The notes: generated from the sequence alone by a model not told the origin. A stretch of 64,000 bases of DNA from Cupriavidus basilensis (GCF_000832305.1 NZ_CP010536.1:3286001-3350000); one strand, 5' to 3'. Positions 1-8,582 are shown, counted from the stretch's first letter. Numbers and translations are program-made.

Positions 1-120
1 GCCTACCGATAAAAACACAAGCAGGAACGGCACGCCCACGCGCGCCGAGAAGGCGCCCACCACAATGCCCAGCGACATCACGACGGCGCCGATCAGGATG
101 ACATGGTCGATGCTTTCCAA
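1..120 (-). CDS. CPA1-type cation/proton antiporter, N-terminal fragment
   Basis: Only the first 40 codons lie inside the window and the gene continues past base 1. The peptide begins ESIDHVILIGAVV and continues with a glycine- and valine-rich membrane segment ending VGVPFLLVFLSVG. That pattern matches the first transmembrane helices of CvrA/NhaP2-type potassium/proton antiporters, where a similar GVP(L)LLVFL motif follows the first helix. No ATG fits this frame; the best start is a TTG at 120 preceded by a purine-rich stretch that could serve as ribosome binding site. The family assignment rests on a short segment, so it is moderate. It points away from the tctBA genes to its right. Confidence 0.55.
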   Translation of the reverse strand, partial: MESIDHVILIGAVVMSLGIVVGAFSARVGVPFLLVFLSVG

Positions 121-437
121 AACGGCTTTCCCTTTTCCCTTTCCATGCCGTGCCGCATCGGCCACGGGCTGCGCACGCATCGGCAACGGCAGTGCAGCCG
201 TTGATGATAGCGCAGCCCTATGACCACTCTGCCGCGCAGGCGTGAAAGCGGCCCCTGGATGTCTCCTAGGGAGATACCCGCAGATTGACCATTTTTGCAG
301 ACATCTGAAAGGTAGCTGAAAGGTCGCCCCCTTAATTTCCTCCCTGCCAGCGGCGGGACGGTTGCGCGCGCGCTTTTGACGCACCGCAACATCCTTAGCC
401 GCACGGATTTCAAGCAGTTTTTTCGAGGAGAATCATT
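121..437. promoter_or_regulatory. Intergenic region between divergent antiporter and tctB
   Basis: No convincing gene is visible here. It must carry the promoters of the leftward antiporter gene and of tctBA. Two features stand out: a direct repeat CTGAAAGGT at 305-313 and 316-324, an 11-base period, and a palindrome TCTCCTAGGGAGA at 262-274. Direct repeats spaced by one helical turn are typical of OmpR-class response regulator sites, and tct transporters are often controlled by the TctDE two-component system. That link is inference. No tctDE genes are in the window. Confidence 0.3.
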
Positions 438-899
438 TTGCGCATTCGTAGCCAAAAGGACTTTGCCTCCGGCCTGATGTTCATCCTGGTCGGATTCAGC
501 TTTTCCTGGGTCGCACGCGGGTATTCCATGGGTACTGCCGCGAAGATGGGCCCCGGGTATTTCCCGTTCTGGCTCGGCATCGTGCTCGCCTTGCTCGGCG
601 CGCTGGTGCTGTGGAGTTCCCTGTCCGCCAAGAAGGAAGAAGACCAGCTCGCACGCTGGGACATCAAGACCCTGTTGTGGATCCTGGGTTCGGTGGTGCT
701 GTTCGGCCTGATGCTCAAGCCGCTGGGCATGGTGCTGTCGGTGCTGGTGCTGGTGCTGGTGTCGTCGATGGCCAGCCATGAATTCAGCTGGAAGGGTGCC
801 GTTGTCAACGCCATCGTCCTGGTGATCATCAGCCTGGGCGCCTTCGTCTACGGCATCAATCTTCAGATGCCGGTGTGGCCGGCATTCTTGGCAGGATAA
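438..899 (+). CDS. tctB: Tripartite tricarboxylate transporter small membrane subunit TctB
   Basis: This 153-residue protein is the small four-helix membrane subunit of a tripartite tricarboxylate transporter, which imports carboxylates with a periplasmic binding protein. The family signature GTAAKMGPGYFP is present near residues 32-43, followed by hydrophobic segments around 44-60, 80-98 and 105-140. The start is a TTG at 438, supported by GAGGAG at 425-430. Its stop is 12 bases before tctA, so the two are co-transcribed. Length is normal for the family. The binding-protein partner is not in this operon; the nearest candidate is the Bug protein at 4037. The substrate cannot be read from sequence. 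Confidence 0.9.
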   Translation: MRIRSQKDFASGLMFILVGFSFSWVARGYSMGTAAKMGPGYFPFWLGIVLALLGALVLWSSLSAKKEEDQLARWDIKTLLWILGSVVLFGLMLKPLGMVLSVLVLVLVSSMASHEFSWKGAVVNAIVLVIISLGAFVYGINLQMPVWPAFLAG

Positions 900-911
900 G
901 GAGACGGCCAT

Positions 912-2414
912 ATGGAACTACTAGCCAACCTGGGCCTGGGCTTCTCGACCGCCCTGACCCTGCAAAACCTCGCATACGCCTTCCTGGGCTGCGTGCTGGG
1001 CACCCTGATCGGCGTGCTGCCGGGCCTGGGGCCTCTGGCCACCATCGCCATGCTGCTGCCGGTGACCTACACGCTGCCGCCGGTGGCCGCGCTCATCATG
1101 CTGGCCGGTATTTACTACGGCGCCCAGTACGGTGGCTCCACCACCGCCATTCTGGTCAACCTGCCGGGTGAATCGTCGTCGGTGGTGACTACCATCGATG
1201 GCTACCAGATGGCCAGGCGAGGGCGAGCGGGGGTGGCGTTAGCCACCGCCGGCCTGGGCTCGTTCTTCGCCGGCTGCGTGGCAACCCTGATCCTGGCCGC
1301 GTTCGCAGCGCCGCTGTCGGAACTGGCCTTCAAGTTCGGCCCAGCCGAGTACTTCTCGCTGATGGTGCTGGGCCTGATCGGCGCCGTGGTGCTGGCTTCG
1401 GGCTCGCTGGTCAAGGCCATCGCCATGATCGTGCTGGGGCTGCTGCTGGGCCTGGTCGGCACCGACGTGAACTCGGGCGCGGCGCGCTTCTCGTTCGACG
1501 TGCCTGAGCTGACCGACGGTCTGAATTTCGTCTCGGTCGCCATGGGTGTGTTCGGCTTCGCGGAAATCATCGCGAACCTGGAGCAAAAAGATGCCCGCGA
1601 AACCTTCACGGACCACATCACCAACCTGTTCCCGACCAAGGCTGACTTCAAGCGCATGATCCCGGCAGTGCTTCGCGGCACGTTCCTGGGCTCCGCGCTG
1701 GGCATCCTGCCGGGCGGCGGTGCGGCACTGGCTTCGTTTGCAGCCTACTCGCTGGAAAAGAAGACCTCGAAGTTCTCGCATGAGTTCGGCAAGGGCGCCA
1801 TCGAAGGCGTGGCAGGTCCGGAATCGGCCAACAACGCCGCGGCGCAGACCTCCTTCATCCCGCTGCTGACGCTGGGCATTCCGCCCAACGCCGTGATGGC
1901 GCTGATGGTGGGCGCGATGACCATCCACAACATCCAGCCGGGCCCGCAGGTCATGACCAGCAACCCCGCGCTGTTCTGGGGCCTGATCGCCTCGATGTGG
2001 ATCGGCAACTTCATGCTGATCATCCTGAACCTGCCGCTGATCGGGATCTGGGTCAAGCTGCTCAAGGTGCCTTACCGCTACCTGTACCCGGCCATCCTGG
2101 TGTTCTGCTGCATCGGCGTGTACTCGGTCCAGAACACCACGTTCGACGTGTTCCAGACCGCGGCCTTCGGCGTGATCGGATACCTGTTCATCAAGCTCAA
2201 GTGCGAGCCGGCGCCGTTGCTGCTGGGCTTCGTGCTGGGACCGATGATGGAAGAGAATTTCCGCCGCTCCCTGCTGCTGTCGCGCGGCGAGTTCAGCGTG
2301 TTTCTGACCCGCCCGCTGTCGCTCGGCCTGCTGATCGCGGCCGCCGTGCTGGTCCTGATCGTGGCGCTGCCGTCGATCAAGAACAAGCGCGAGGAAGCTT
2401 TCCAGGAAGAATAA
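912..2414 (+). CDS. tctA: Tripartite tricarboxylate transporter large permease TctA
   Basis: This 500-residue protein is the large permease of a TctABC-type secondary transporter in the inner membrane. The conserved GVLPGLGPLATIAMLLP segment near residues 34-52 is followed by YYGAQYGGSTTAILVNLPGE, the typical family hallmark. A second conserved loop, LPGGGAALASFAAYSLEKK, lies near residue 260-280, and about twelve hydrophobic segments are distributed along the chain. It follows tctB by 12 bases with an AAGGAGA ribosome binding site. A strong intrinsic terminator lies about 65 bases downstream, so the operon is tctBA only. Length is typical for the family. Confidence 0.95.
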   Translation: MELLANLGLGFSTALTLQNLAYAFLGCVLGTLIGVLPGLGPLATIAMLLPVTYTLPPVAALIMLAGIYYGAQYGGSTTAILVNLPGESSSVVTTIDGYQMARRGRAGVALATAGLGSFFAGCVATLILAAFAAPLSELAFKFGPAEYFSLMVLGLIGAVVLASGSLVKAIAMIVLGLLLGLVGTDVNSGAARFSFDVPELTDGLNFVSVAMGVFGFAEIIANLEQKDARETFTDHITNLFPTKADFKRMIPAVLRGTFLGSALGILPGGGAALASFAAYSLEKKTSKFSHEFGKGAIEGVAGPESANNAAAQTSFIPLLTLGIPPNAVMALMVGAMTIHNIQPGPQVMTSNPALFWGLIASMWIGNFMLIILNLPLIGIWVKLLKVPYRYLYPAILVFCCIGVYSVQNTTFDVFQTAAFGVIGYLFIKLKCEPAPLLLGFVLGPMMEENFRRSLLLSRGEFSVFLTRPLSLGLLIAAAVLVLIVALPSIKNKREEAFQEE

Positions 2415-2479
2415 GAGAGCAAGTCCCGCGGCCGGTATCCGTGCCGGCTGCGAGCGACGCTGCCACAGAAGTCCCTCAA

Positions 2480-2501
2480 GGTGCCGCAAGGCACCTTTTT
2501 T
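2480..2501 (+). terminator. Intrinsic terminator of tctBA
   Basis: A six-base-pair GGTGCC/GGCACC stem closes a GCAA tetraloop and is followed directly by six T residues. It lies about 65 bases after the tctA stop and ends the tctBA transcript. Confidence 0.85.
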
Positions 2502-2518
2502 CATGCCCGCTGCGGCGC

Positions 2519-2768
2519 CCGGATGCTGGCGGCAAGCGCGCCAGCCAGCCCTCTGCCCGGGCTGCGAGCCCGGTACCGGGCCGAACGCCATGGTGCGGAC
2601 CGGCTTGATCCCGCAGAACTCCAGCGCGGTCTTGCGCATCTGGCGGATGCCCGGCATGCGGTAGATCCATTTGAAATATCGGGGCGGCGTATCCATGGTC
2701 ACCAGCAGATGCGCCGAGCGGCCGTTCAGGAGCTGCTCGGGAAAGCTCGGCGATTGGTACGAAACGCC
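2519..2768 (-). pseudogene. Remnant of a flavodoxin-like NAD(P)H:quinone reductase (KefF/MdaB type)
   Basis: Reading the minus strand from about 2768, the frame encodes SPSFPEQLLNGRSAHLLVTM and continues through IYRMPG, KTALEFCGIKPVR and FGPVPG. This is the C-terminal half of NAD(P)H oxidoreductases of the KefF/MdaB/YwrO group, which reduce quinones with FMN. The N-terminal FMN-binding half is missing. The frame shifts near 2540-2560: the expected GWLARLP tail is in a neighbouring frame. No start codon or ribosome binding site supports an intact gene. I read it as a truncated, frameshifted pseudogene. The family assignment comes from remembered consensus and was not aligned. Confidence 0.6.
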
Positions 2769-2859
2769 AGTGGCATCCGGCGGTTGGCCCTGGCTTGGCT
2801 GATGGCGCGAACCTTGCCGCAAGCGCTTAACAGGGTAAGGCGTGCCCTCAGGGACAGAC

Positions 2860-3777
2860 TCAAGCCCCCCCGAGGTGCCTTTCGCCGGCGCCAGGGGCAT
2901 CGAACAGGCCTGCGCAGGCGTCCCGCACGGCCGCCGTGACGTGGCGGCGCGCCTGGTCGCGCCGCTCCAGCATGCCGATGGTGCGCAGCACCGGCGCGCC
3001 GCCGATTTCCAGCGGCAGGATGCGCAGCGCCTCGTCCTCCAGCCAGCGTGCACGCTGCAGCAACGGCACCACGGTCACGCCCACCTGCTGGCGCACCAGC
3101 TCGACGAGCGCCTCGATCGAGTTCAGCTCGAGAAACTCATTGACGCGCAGATGCGCGCGGCGCAGCGCCCGCGCAACCAGCATGCCGGTGCGCTGTCCGC
3201 GGTCGAAACGCAGGAAGGGGTTGGCCGCCAGCGCTTCACGCGCGTTCGCGCCCGGGCTGTCGCGCCCGGCAATCGCCACCAGCGGCTCCTGGTAAAGCGG
3301 CGTCCACACCAATGTGCCGGGCAGGCGGCCTGCCCCTTCCACCAGCATCGCCGCATCCAGCTCACCGGACTCCACCTGCGCCGCCAGCTCGATCGACTTG
3401 GCGCTGACCAGGCGCACGTCCAGTGCCGGGTACTCGCGCTTCATGCGCGCCACCACATGCGACAGGCCGCCCATGACCGACACCACCGCGCCCACCGCTA
3501 CCGCGCCAGCCATCGCGTCCGGCGCTTCCGGAGGCAGCCGCATCTCGTCGTAGAGCGCTAGCATGCGGCGCGCCTGCGGCAACAGTTCGCGCCCGCCGGC
3601 ATTGAGCGCCACCACCCGGCCGCCCCGGTCGAACAGCTCGCGGCGCAGCTCCATCTCCAGCGCGCGCATCTGCAGGCTGACCGCGGCCTGGGTCAGGGCC
3701 ACCCGCTCGGAGGCTGCGGCAAAAGAGCCGTGGTCGGCCACGGCGACGAAGGTGCGCAGGAAACGGATGGTGCTCAT
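2860..3777 (-). CDS. LysR-family transcriptional regulator
   Basis: This 305-residue protein is a LysR-type regulator: an N-terminal winged helix-turn-helix (residues 1-60, with FVAVADHGSFAAASERVALTQAAVSLQMRALE spanning the DNA-binding helices) followed by a periplasmic-binding-protein-like effector domain. The start at 3777 was chosen because MSTIRFLRTFVAVA is the normal family beginning; the open frame extends further upstream without family similarity. It is transcribed divergently from the Bug protein and gamma-glutamyltransferase-like genes, which it probably regulates, with the 259-base gap between them carrying the operator. The effector is unknown. Confidence 0.92.
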   Translation of the reverse strand: MSTIRFLRTFVAVADHGSFAAASERVALTQAAVSLQMRALEMELRRELFDRGGRVVALNAGGRELLPQARRMLALYDEMRLPPEAPDAMAGAVAVGAVVSVMGGLSHVVARMKREYPALDVRLVSAKSIELAAQVESGELDAAMLVEGAGRLPGTLVWTPLYQEPLVAIAGRDSPGANAREALAANPFLRFDRGQRTGMLVARALRRAHLRVNEFLELNSIEALVELVRQQVGVTVVPLLQRARWLEDEALRILPLEIGGAPVLRTIGMLERRDQARRHVTAAVRDACAGLFDAPGAGERHLGGA

Positions 3778-3807
3778 GGGGAGAACGTCATGATGTGCGG
3801 CTTGGTG

Positions 3808-3870
3808 TGTGCGGGTTGGTGTGCGGGTTGGCCTATGTCTTGTTCGGCGCACCAATACGGCGCACCAATA
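3808..3870. repeat. Two short tandem duplications in the LysR-Bug intergenic region
   Basis: TGTGCGGGTTGG occurs twice in perfect tandem at 3808-3819 and 3820-3831. CGGCGCACCAATA occurs twice in perfect tandem at 3845-3857 and 3858-3870. The two units differ from each other. They look like independent slippage duplications in the leader of the LysR gene. Confidence 0.85.
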
Positions 3871-3893
3871 CTTAAGAAAACCTTTAGACATAA

Positions 3894-3912
3894 GAAAGAA
3901 ATATTAGCTTTC
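3894..3912. promoter_or_regulatory. Candidate LysR-type operator
   Basis: An AT-rich inverted repeat GAAAG-N9-CTTTC lies between the divergent LysR gene and the Bug gene. Size and placement fit a LysR-type binding site controlling both directions. The assignment is inferred from position only. Confidence 0.35.
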
Positions 3913-4036
3913 ATTATGATGACCTGCACGGAATAATTGATCCGCAGCACCGCCTGGCAGCATCCGCGGCGGGGTGTGTTGCCCGAGGGCCGGCCCCGGC
4001 CTGCGTTTGCCTTGCTTCCCCGATCCGGAGATCACC

Positions 4037-5014
4037 ATGAAACACTGGCTGCGCCTGTTTGGCACGAGCCTCGCCACGGGACTTGCGCTGAGCGCCGTCC
4101 CGGCACTCGCCGACACCTACCCCAACAAGCCGATCCGCCTGATCGTGCCATTCCCGGCCAGCGGCGCGACTGATTTGCTGGCTCGCGCCATCGCGCAGAA
4201 AGTGGGCACCAACATGGGCCAGCAGATCGTGGTCGACAACCGGCCCGGCGCTGGCGGCGCCATCGGCTCCGACATGGCCGCCAAGGCCCCGGCCGACGGC
4301 TACACGCTGCTGATCGCCACGACCAGCACGCATTCGATCGGGCCGTACATCAACACACGCCTGCCGTACAACACCGAGACCGACTTCACCCCGATCGGCC
4401 AGGTGGCCATCGCCACCAACGTGCTGGTGGTGCCGAACAGCCTGCCGGTGAAGAACGTCAAGGAGCTGATCGACTACGCCAAGAAGCATCCTGGCGAGCT
4501 GAACTACGCATCCAGCGGCAATGGCACCGTGGTGCACCTGACCGCCGAAGCCTTCAAGGCGCAGGCCGGCGTGTTCATCACGCACATCCCGTATCGCGGC
4601 ACCGCGCTGGCCGTGCCCGACCTGATCTCCAACAAGGTGCAGATCCTGTTTGACAGCATCGTCTCGGGCCTGCCGCACGTGAAGGACGGCAAGCTCAAGG
4701 CGCTGGCCGTGACCAGCCTGAAGCGCTCGCCGCTGGCACCCGAGATCCCGACCGCCAGCGAGTCTGGCCTGCCCGGCTTCGAGTCCGATACCTGGTTCGG
4801 CATCTATGGCCCCAAGCACATGCCAGCCGAGCTGGTGAACCGCCTCAACGCCGAGTTCAACAAGGCGATCCAGGCGCCCGACGTGAAGGAGCGCCTGGGC
4901 AAGCTGGGCGCGGAACCCGTTGGCGGCACGCCGGCCCAGTTCGCCGCGATGGTCAAGAAGGACAGCGCGCGCTGGGGTAAGCTGATCAAGGATCGCAAGA
5001 TCACCGTGGAATAA
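4037..5014 (+). CDS. Bug/TctC-family periplasmic solute-binding protein
   Basis: This 325-residue protein is a Bug-family (TctC) extracytoplasmic binding receptor, a family greatly expanded in Burkholderiales. A signal peptide spans residues 1-25, ending PALA before DTYPNKPIRLIVPFPASGATD, the usual mature start. The central IPYRGTALAVPDLISNKVQ motif is also typical of the family. The ATG at 4037 has GGAG eight bases upstream. It sits 70 bases before the gamma-glutamyltransferase-like gene on the same strand and divergent from a LysR gene, a common arrangement for a ligand-specific uptake and degradation unit. The ligand is unknown, though the next gene suggests a gamma-glutamyl or related amide compound. 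Confidence 0.92.
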   Translation: MKHWLRLFGTSLATGLALSAVPALADTYPNKPIRLIVPFPASGATDLLARAIAQKVGTNMGQQIVVDNRPGAGGAIGSDMAAKAPADGYTLLIATTSTHSIGPYINTRLPYNTETDFTPIGQVAIATNVLVVPNSLPVKNVKELIDYAKKHPGELNYASSGNGTVVHLTAEAFKAQAGVFITHIPYRGTALAVPDLISNKVQILFDSIVSGLPHVKDGKLKALAVTSLKRSPLAPEIPTASESGLPGFESDTWFGIYGPKHMPAELVNRLNAEFNKAIQAPDVKERLGKLGAEPVGGTPAQFAAMVKKDSARWGKLIKDRKITVE

Positions 5015-5084
5015 CGTACGAGCGCTGGCAAGCCCGCCGCGGCATTGCGGCCAAGCGCTGCCAGCGCATCGAACCGAGACAAGC

Positions 5085-6710
5085 ATGCAGAACTTCAACT
5101 GGACCAATCCCTACCCTTCCGTGCGCATCCCGCTGTTCGCGCGCAACGTGGTGTCCACCTCGCACCCGCTGGCGGCGCAGGCCGGCCTGCGCATGCTGCT
5201 CAAGGGCGGCAACGCGGTCGATGCAGCCATCGCCGCGGCGGCGGCCATCACCATCGTCGAGCCGGTCTCGTGCGGCCTGGGCAGCGATGCTTTCGCGATC
5301 CTGTGGGACGGCAAGGAAATGCATGGCCTGAACGCTTCGGGCGTGGCGCCGGCGGCATGGAGCCCCGAGTATTTCAAGAGCAAGTACGGCACGGATGCCA
5401 ACGGCATCGCCAAGCGCCCCGTGCGCGGCTGGGACGCCGTCACCGTGCCGGGCGTGATCGCCGGCTGGGCCGCGCTGCATGAGCGCTTTGGCAAGCTGCC
5501 CTTTGCCGAGCTGATGGAGCCCGCCATCGAGATCGCCGAGCGCGGCTATGCCGTGCCGCCGGTGGTGGCGCACAAGTGGGCCGCCGCCGTGCCGGAACTC
5601 AAGGACCAGCCTGGCTACGCCGAAGCCTTCATGCCCAATGGCCGCGCACCCAACGTGGGCGAGAAGTTCACGCTCAAGGCTGCCGCCGACACGCTGCGCA
5701 AGATCGGCGCCAGCAATGGCCGCGCCTACTACGACGGCGAGATCGCCGAGAAGATCGTCGCCTTCAGCAAGGAATGCGGCGGCGCCATGACGGCCGACGA
5801 CCTGCGCAACTACAAGCCGGACTGGGTCAAGCCGATCAGCAAGGCCTATCGCGGCTTTGAGCTGCACGAGATCCCGCCGAATGGCCAGGGCATCGCCGCG
5901 CTGGTGGCGCTGGGCATCCTCGGCCAGTTCGACTTGGCCGCGCTGCCGGTGGACTCGGTCGAGTCGCAGCACCTGCAGATCGAGGCGATGAAACTGGCCT
6001 TTGCCGACCTCTATCGCTACGTGGCGGACCCTGGCAGCATGGAAGTCACGCCCGAGCAGATGCTGGACGACGCATACCTGAAATCACGCGCCAAGCTGAT
6101 CGACATGGAGCGCGCCACGCACTTCGATTTCGGCATGCCCAAGGTCGGGGGCACCATCTACCTGAGCGCCGCCGACGAGAACGGCATGATGATCTCGTTC
6201 ATCCAGTCGAACTACATGGGCTTCGGTTCCGGCGTGGTCGTGCCGGGCACCGGCATCAGCCTGCAGAACCGCGGCGTAGGCTTCTCGATGGACCCGAAAT
6301 CCCCCAACGTGGTGGCCGGCGGCAAGCGCCCCTTCCACACCATCATCCCGGCCTTCCTGACCAAGGACGGCCAGCCGGTGATGAGCTTCGGCGTGATGGG
6401 CGGCGACATGCAGCCGCAGGGGCATCTGCAGACCGTGGTGCGCATGGTGGACTACAACCAGCAGCCGCAGGCGGCCTGCTGCGCGCCGCGCTGGAAGGTC
6501 AACCGCGACTTCACGCTGGACGTCGAATCCACCATGGATCCGGCGGTCGTTGCCGGCCTGAAGGCGCGCGGCCACCAGCTCAAGTCGGTCGACGACCCGT
6601 ACATGGATTTCGGCTCGGGGCAGTTTATCTGGCGCCTGTCGGATGATGCCGAGCATGGCTATGTGGCCGCCAGCGACAGCCGGCGCGACGGGCAGGCCGT
6701 AGGATTTTGA
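5085..6710 (+). CDS. Gamma-glutamyltransferase-family N-terminal nucleophile hydrolase
   Basis: This 541-residue protein belongs to the gamma-glutamyltranspeptidase family, whose proenzyme self-cleaves to expose a threonine nucleophile that cleaves or transfers gamma-glutamyl amide bonds. The N-terminal part has the conserved GGNAVDAAIAAAAAITIVEP stretch near residues 43-62 and a GLGSDAF loop. The likely processing site is Thr357 in GGTIYLSAADENG, aligning with the usual TTHFSVVD. No signal peptide is evident, so it may act in the cytoplasm, as in the acylase-like branch of the family. It follows the Bug binding protein gene, suggesting that the imported ligand is its substrate. The specificity cannot be read from sequence. 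Confidence 0.88.
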   Translation: MQNFNWTNPYPSVRIPLFARNVVSTSHPLAAQAGLRMLLKGGNAVDAAIAAAAAITIVEPVSCGLGSDAFAILWDGKEMHGLNASGVAPAAWSPEYFKSKYGTDANGIAKRPVRGWDAVTVPGVIAGWAALHERFGKLPFAELMEPAIEIAERGYAVPPVVAHKWAAAVPELKDQPGYAEAFMPNGRAPNVGEKFTLKAAADTLRKIGASNGRAYYDGEIAEKIVAFSKECGGAMTADDLRNYKPDWVKPISKAYRGFELHEIPPNGQGIAALVALGILGQFDLAALPVDSVESQHLQIEAMKLAFADLYRYVADPGSMEVTPEQMLDDAYLKSRAKLIDMERATHFDFGMPKVGGTIYLSAADENGMMISFIQSNYMGFGSGVVVPGTGISLQNRGVGFSMDPKSPNVVAGGKRPFHTIIPAFLTKDGQPVMSFGVMGGDMQPQGHLQTVVRMVDYNQQPQAACCAPRWKVNRDFTLDVESTMDPAVVAGLKARGHQLKSVDDPYMDFGSGQFIWRLSDDAEHGYVAASDSRRDGQAVGF

Positions 6711-6734
6711 GTACCGGTAGGTAGTACTGGGAGC

Positions 6735-6759
6735 GCCCACCGCAAGGTGGGCTTTTTTT
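6735..6759 (+). terminator. Intrinsic terminator after the gamma-glutamyltransferase gene
   Basis: A seven-base-pair GCCCACC/GGTGGGC stem with a GCAA tetraloop is followed by seven T residues, 24 bases after the stop codon. Confidence 0.88.
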
Positions 6760-6973
6760 GCCTGCACTGCCCTGGATACGGAACTGCACGGCGTGCGCGC
6801 CGACGGGCGTTTGCTGGTTGGCATCGGCTGCGTCGCTGAGAGCCATGCGCTGAGCCGGGCGCTTCACCCAACTGTCCGCAACTGGCCTGCTTGCCAAAGC
6901 AACGACTGTGCATGGCGTGCGCCGCGTAGGGCACTACACTGAGGCCTTCACCTTTGCTTTCGCCCCGGCCGCC

Positions 6974-7834
6974 ATGACCACCTACGCTTTCCGCCTGCTC
7001 AACGTCTTTGCCGAATCCACCTTCGGCGGCAACCCCCTGTGCGTGTTCGAGGATGCGCGCGGGCTCGACACCGCCACCATGCAGGCCCTGGCACTGCAGT
7101 TCAACCTGTCCGAAACCACCTTTATCCTTCCCTCCGAGCAGGCCAGCGCGCACGTCCGGATTTTCACCACGGGCTACGAAATGCCCTTTGCCGGCCATCC
7201 CACGCTGGGCACTGCCCATGTGGTGCGCGACCTGGCCGCTACCGGCGACGCGCTCACGCTGGCGTTCAAGGCGGGCGTGGTGCCGGTGACCGCGCAGGGC
7301 GACGTGTGGACCTTCACGGCGCCGCATGCGGGTGCGCCCAGGACAGCGCCGGCGGGCCTGCCGGATGCGCAGATGGCATCGCTGCTCGGGCTCGCCGAGA
7401 CCGACTTGCTGGCGGCACCGATCTGGGTCGACACTGGCGCCGACCAGTTGATGGTGCCCGTGAAGAGCGTGGACGCGGTGCGCCGTGCGCAGCCTGACAG
7501 CGCACGCCTGGCGTCCTGGCCGCAGAGCAGCCTGGGCCGCAAGACCGCTTACGTCTTCGCGTTCGACCCGACCCGGCCGGGCCAGGTGGTGTCGCGCTAT
7601 TTCTTCACCAAGCAAGGTGGTGGCGTGGCCGAGGACCCGGGCACCGGCTCGGCCTGCGCCAACCTGGGCGGCTGGCTGATCGCCAACGACCACGCGCTGC
7701 CGGCCGCCTACCAGGTCGCGCAGGGCGAGGCGGTCGACCGGCCGTGCACGCTGCGCCTGGAAGTCACCGGTGAGCAGGCCATCCGCGTGGGCGGGCGCGT
7801 GATCGAGCTGGGACGCGGCACCATCAACCTGTAA
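6974..7834 (+). CDS. PhzF-family isomerase/epimerase-like protein
   Basis: This 286-residue protein belongs to the PhzF family, which shares the diaminopimelate epimerase fold. It begins TTYAFRLLNVFAESTFGGNPLCVF, a strong family signature, and Glu47 in FNLSETTFI matches the catalytic glutamate of PhzF. The GHPTLGTAHV and EDPGTGSACANLGG loops are also present. Most members outside phenazine clusters have no known substrate, and no other phenazine gene is nearby. The start at 6974 was chosen because family similarity begins there; the frame stays open upstream. It is followed on the same strand by two FMN split-barrel genes. Confidence 0.9.
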   Translation: MTTYAFRLLNVFAESTFGGNPLCVFEDARGLDTATMQALALQFNLSETTFILPSEQASAHVRIFTTGYEMPFAGHPTLGTAHVVRDLAATGDALTLAFKAGVVPVTAQGDVWTFTAPHAGAPRTAPAGLPDAQMASLLGLAETDLLAAPIWVDTGADQLMVPVKSVDAVRRAQPDSARLASWPQSSLGRKTAYVFAFDPTRPGQVVSRYFFTKQGGGVAEDPGTGSACANLGGWLIANDHALPAAYQVAQGEAVDRPCTLRLEVTGEQAIRVGGRVIELGRGTINL

Positions 7835-7957
7835 CGCGCAGGACTGCGGCGTCAACGCAACAGAGGGCGCGCTACTGCGTTACAGTGAGCGTCTGCCCGG
7901 TCTTCCCAACGCCCCGACGAGCGCCCCACATGCGCCGCCCCATATGCGCCACCCAAC

Positions 7958-8578
7958 ATGACCACGCCGCACGCCCTGACCACGCTGGCCGAGCTGGAGG
8001 CCCACTACGCCGAAGCCGGCGAAGCCTCGCTCGCCAAGGAAGTCGACTACCTGCACCCGCACTACCGTGCCTTCGTCGAGGCCGCCCCGCTCTGCCTGCT
8101 GTCCACGGTGCGCGCGGAGTACGCGGAAGTCTCCCCGCGCGGCGATGCGCCGGGCTTTGTGCAGGTGCTCGATGAGCGCACCCTGCTGCTGCCGGACCGG
8201 CGCGGCAACAACCGCCTGGACAGCCTGCGCAACATCATCGCCGACCCGCGTGTGGGCCTGCTGTTCCTGATCCCGGGCGTCAACGAGACCATCCGCGTGG
8301 CGGGCACCGCCCACGTCTCGGTGGACCCGGCGCTGATCGCGCGCTGCATCGTGGATGGCAAGGCGCCGGCGACCGTGCTGGTGATTTCGATCCAGTCGGT
8401 GTTCTTCCAGTGCGCCCGCGCGCTGGTGCGCTCCAGTCTGTGGGCACCGGAATCCCAGGTGGCGCGCAGCAGCCTGCCGAGCAACGGCACCATCCTTGCC
8501 GCCGTGAGCCGCGATCCCTTCGACGGCGTCGCCTACGACGAGTCGCAGCCCGCGCGGATGAAACAAACCCTGTATTGA
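7958..8578 (+). CDS. FMN-dependent split-barrel flavoprotein, pyridoxamine-phosphate-oxidase-like (MSMEG_1061 type)
   Basis: This 206-residue protein has the FMN-binding split-barrel fold of the pyridoxamine 5'-phosphate oxidase superfamily. The N-terminal helix region ending LHPHYRAFVEAAPLCLLST is followed by VSPRGDAPGFVQVLDERTLLLPDRRGNNRLDSLRNI, the pattern of the MSMEG_1061-type subgroup. It is distinct from the true PdxH encoded at 28846. Members are putative flavin- or F420-dependent redox enzymes without an assigned substrate. It ends four bases before the next gene, which belongs to a related fold family, so both are probably co-transcribed. Confidence 0.85.
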   Translation: MTTPHALTTLAELEAHYAEAGEASLAKEVDYLHPHYRAFVEAAPLCLLSTVRAEYAEVSPRGDAPGFVQVLDERTLLLPDRRGNNRLDSLRNIIADPRVGLLFLIPGVNETIRVAGTAHVSVDPALIARCIVDGKAPATVLVISIQSVFFQCARALVRSSLWAPESQVARSSLPSNGTILAAVSRDPFDGVAYDESQPARMKQTLY

Positions 8579-8582
8579 TCCC

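Noticed and set aside
1239..3053. Long antisense frame over tctA extending into the LysR region
   Set aside because: Only the short 2519-2768 part shows protein-family similarity; the rest is the antisense of a clear permease gene.
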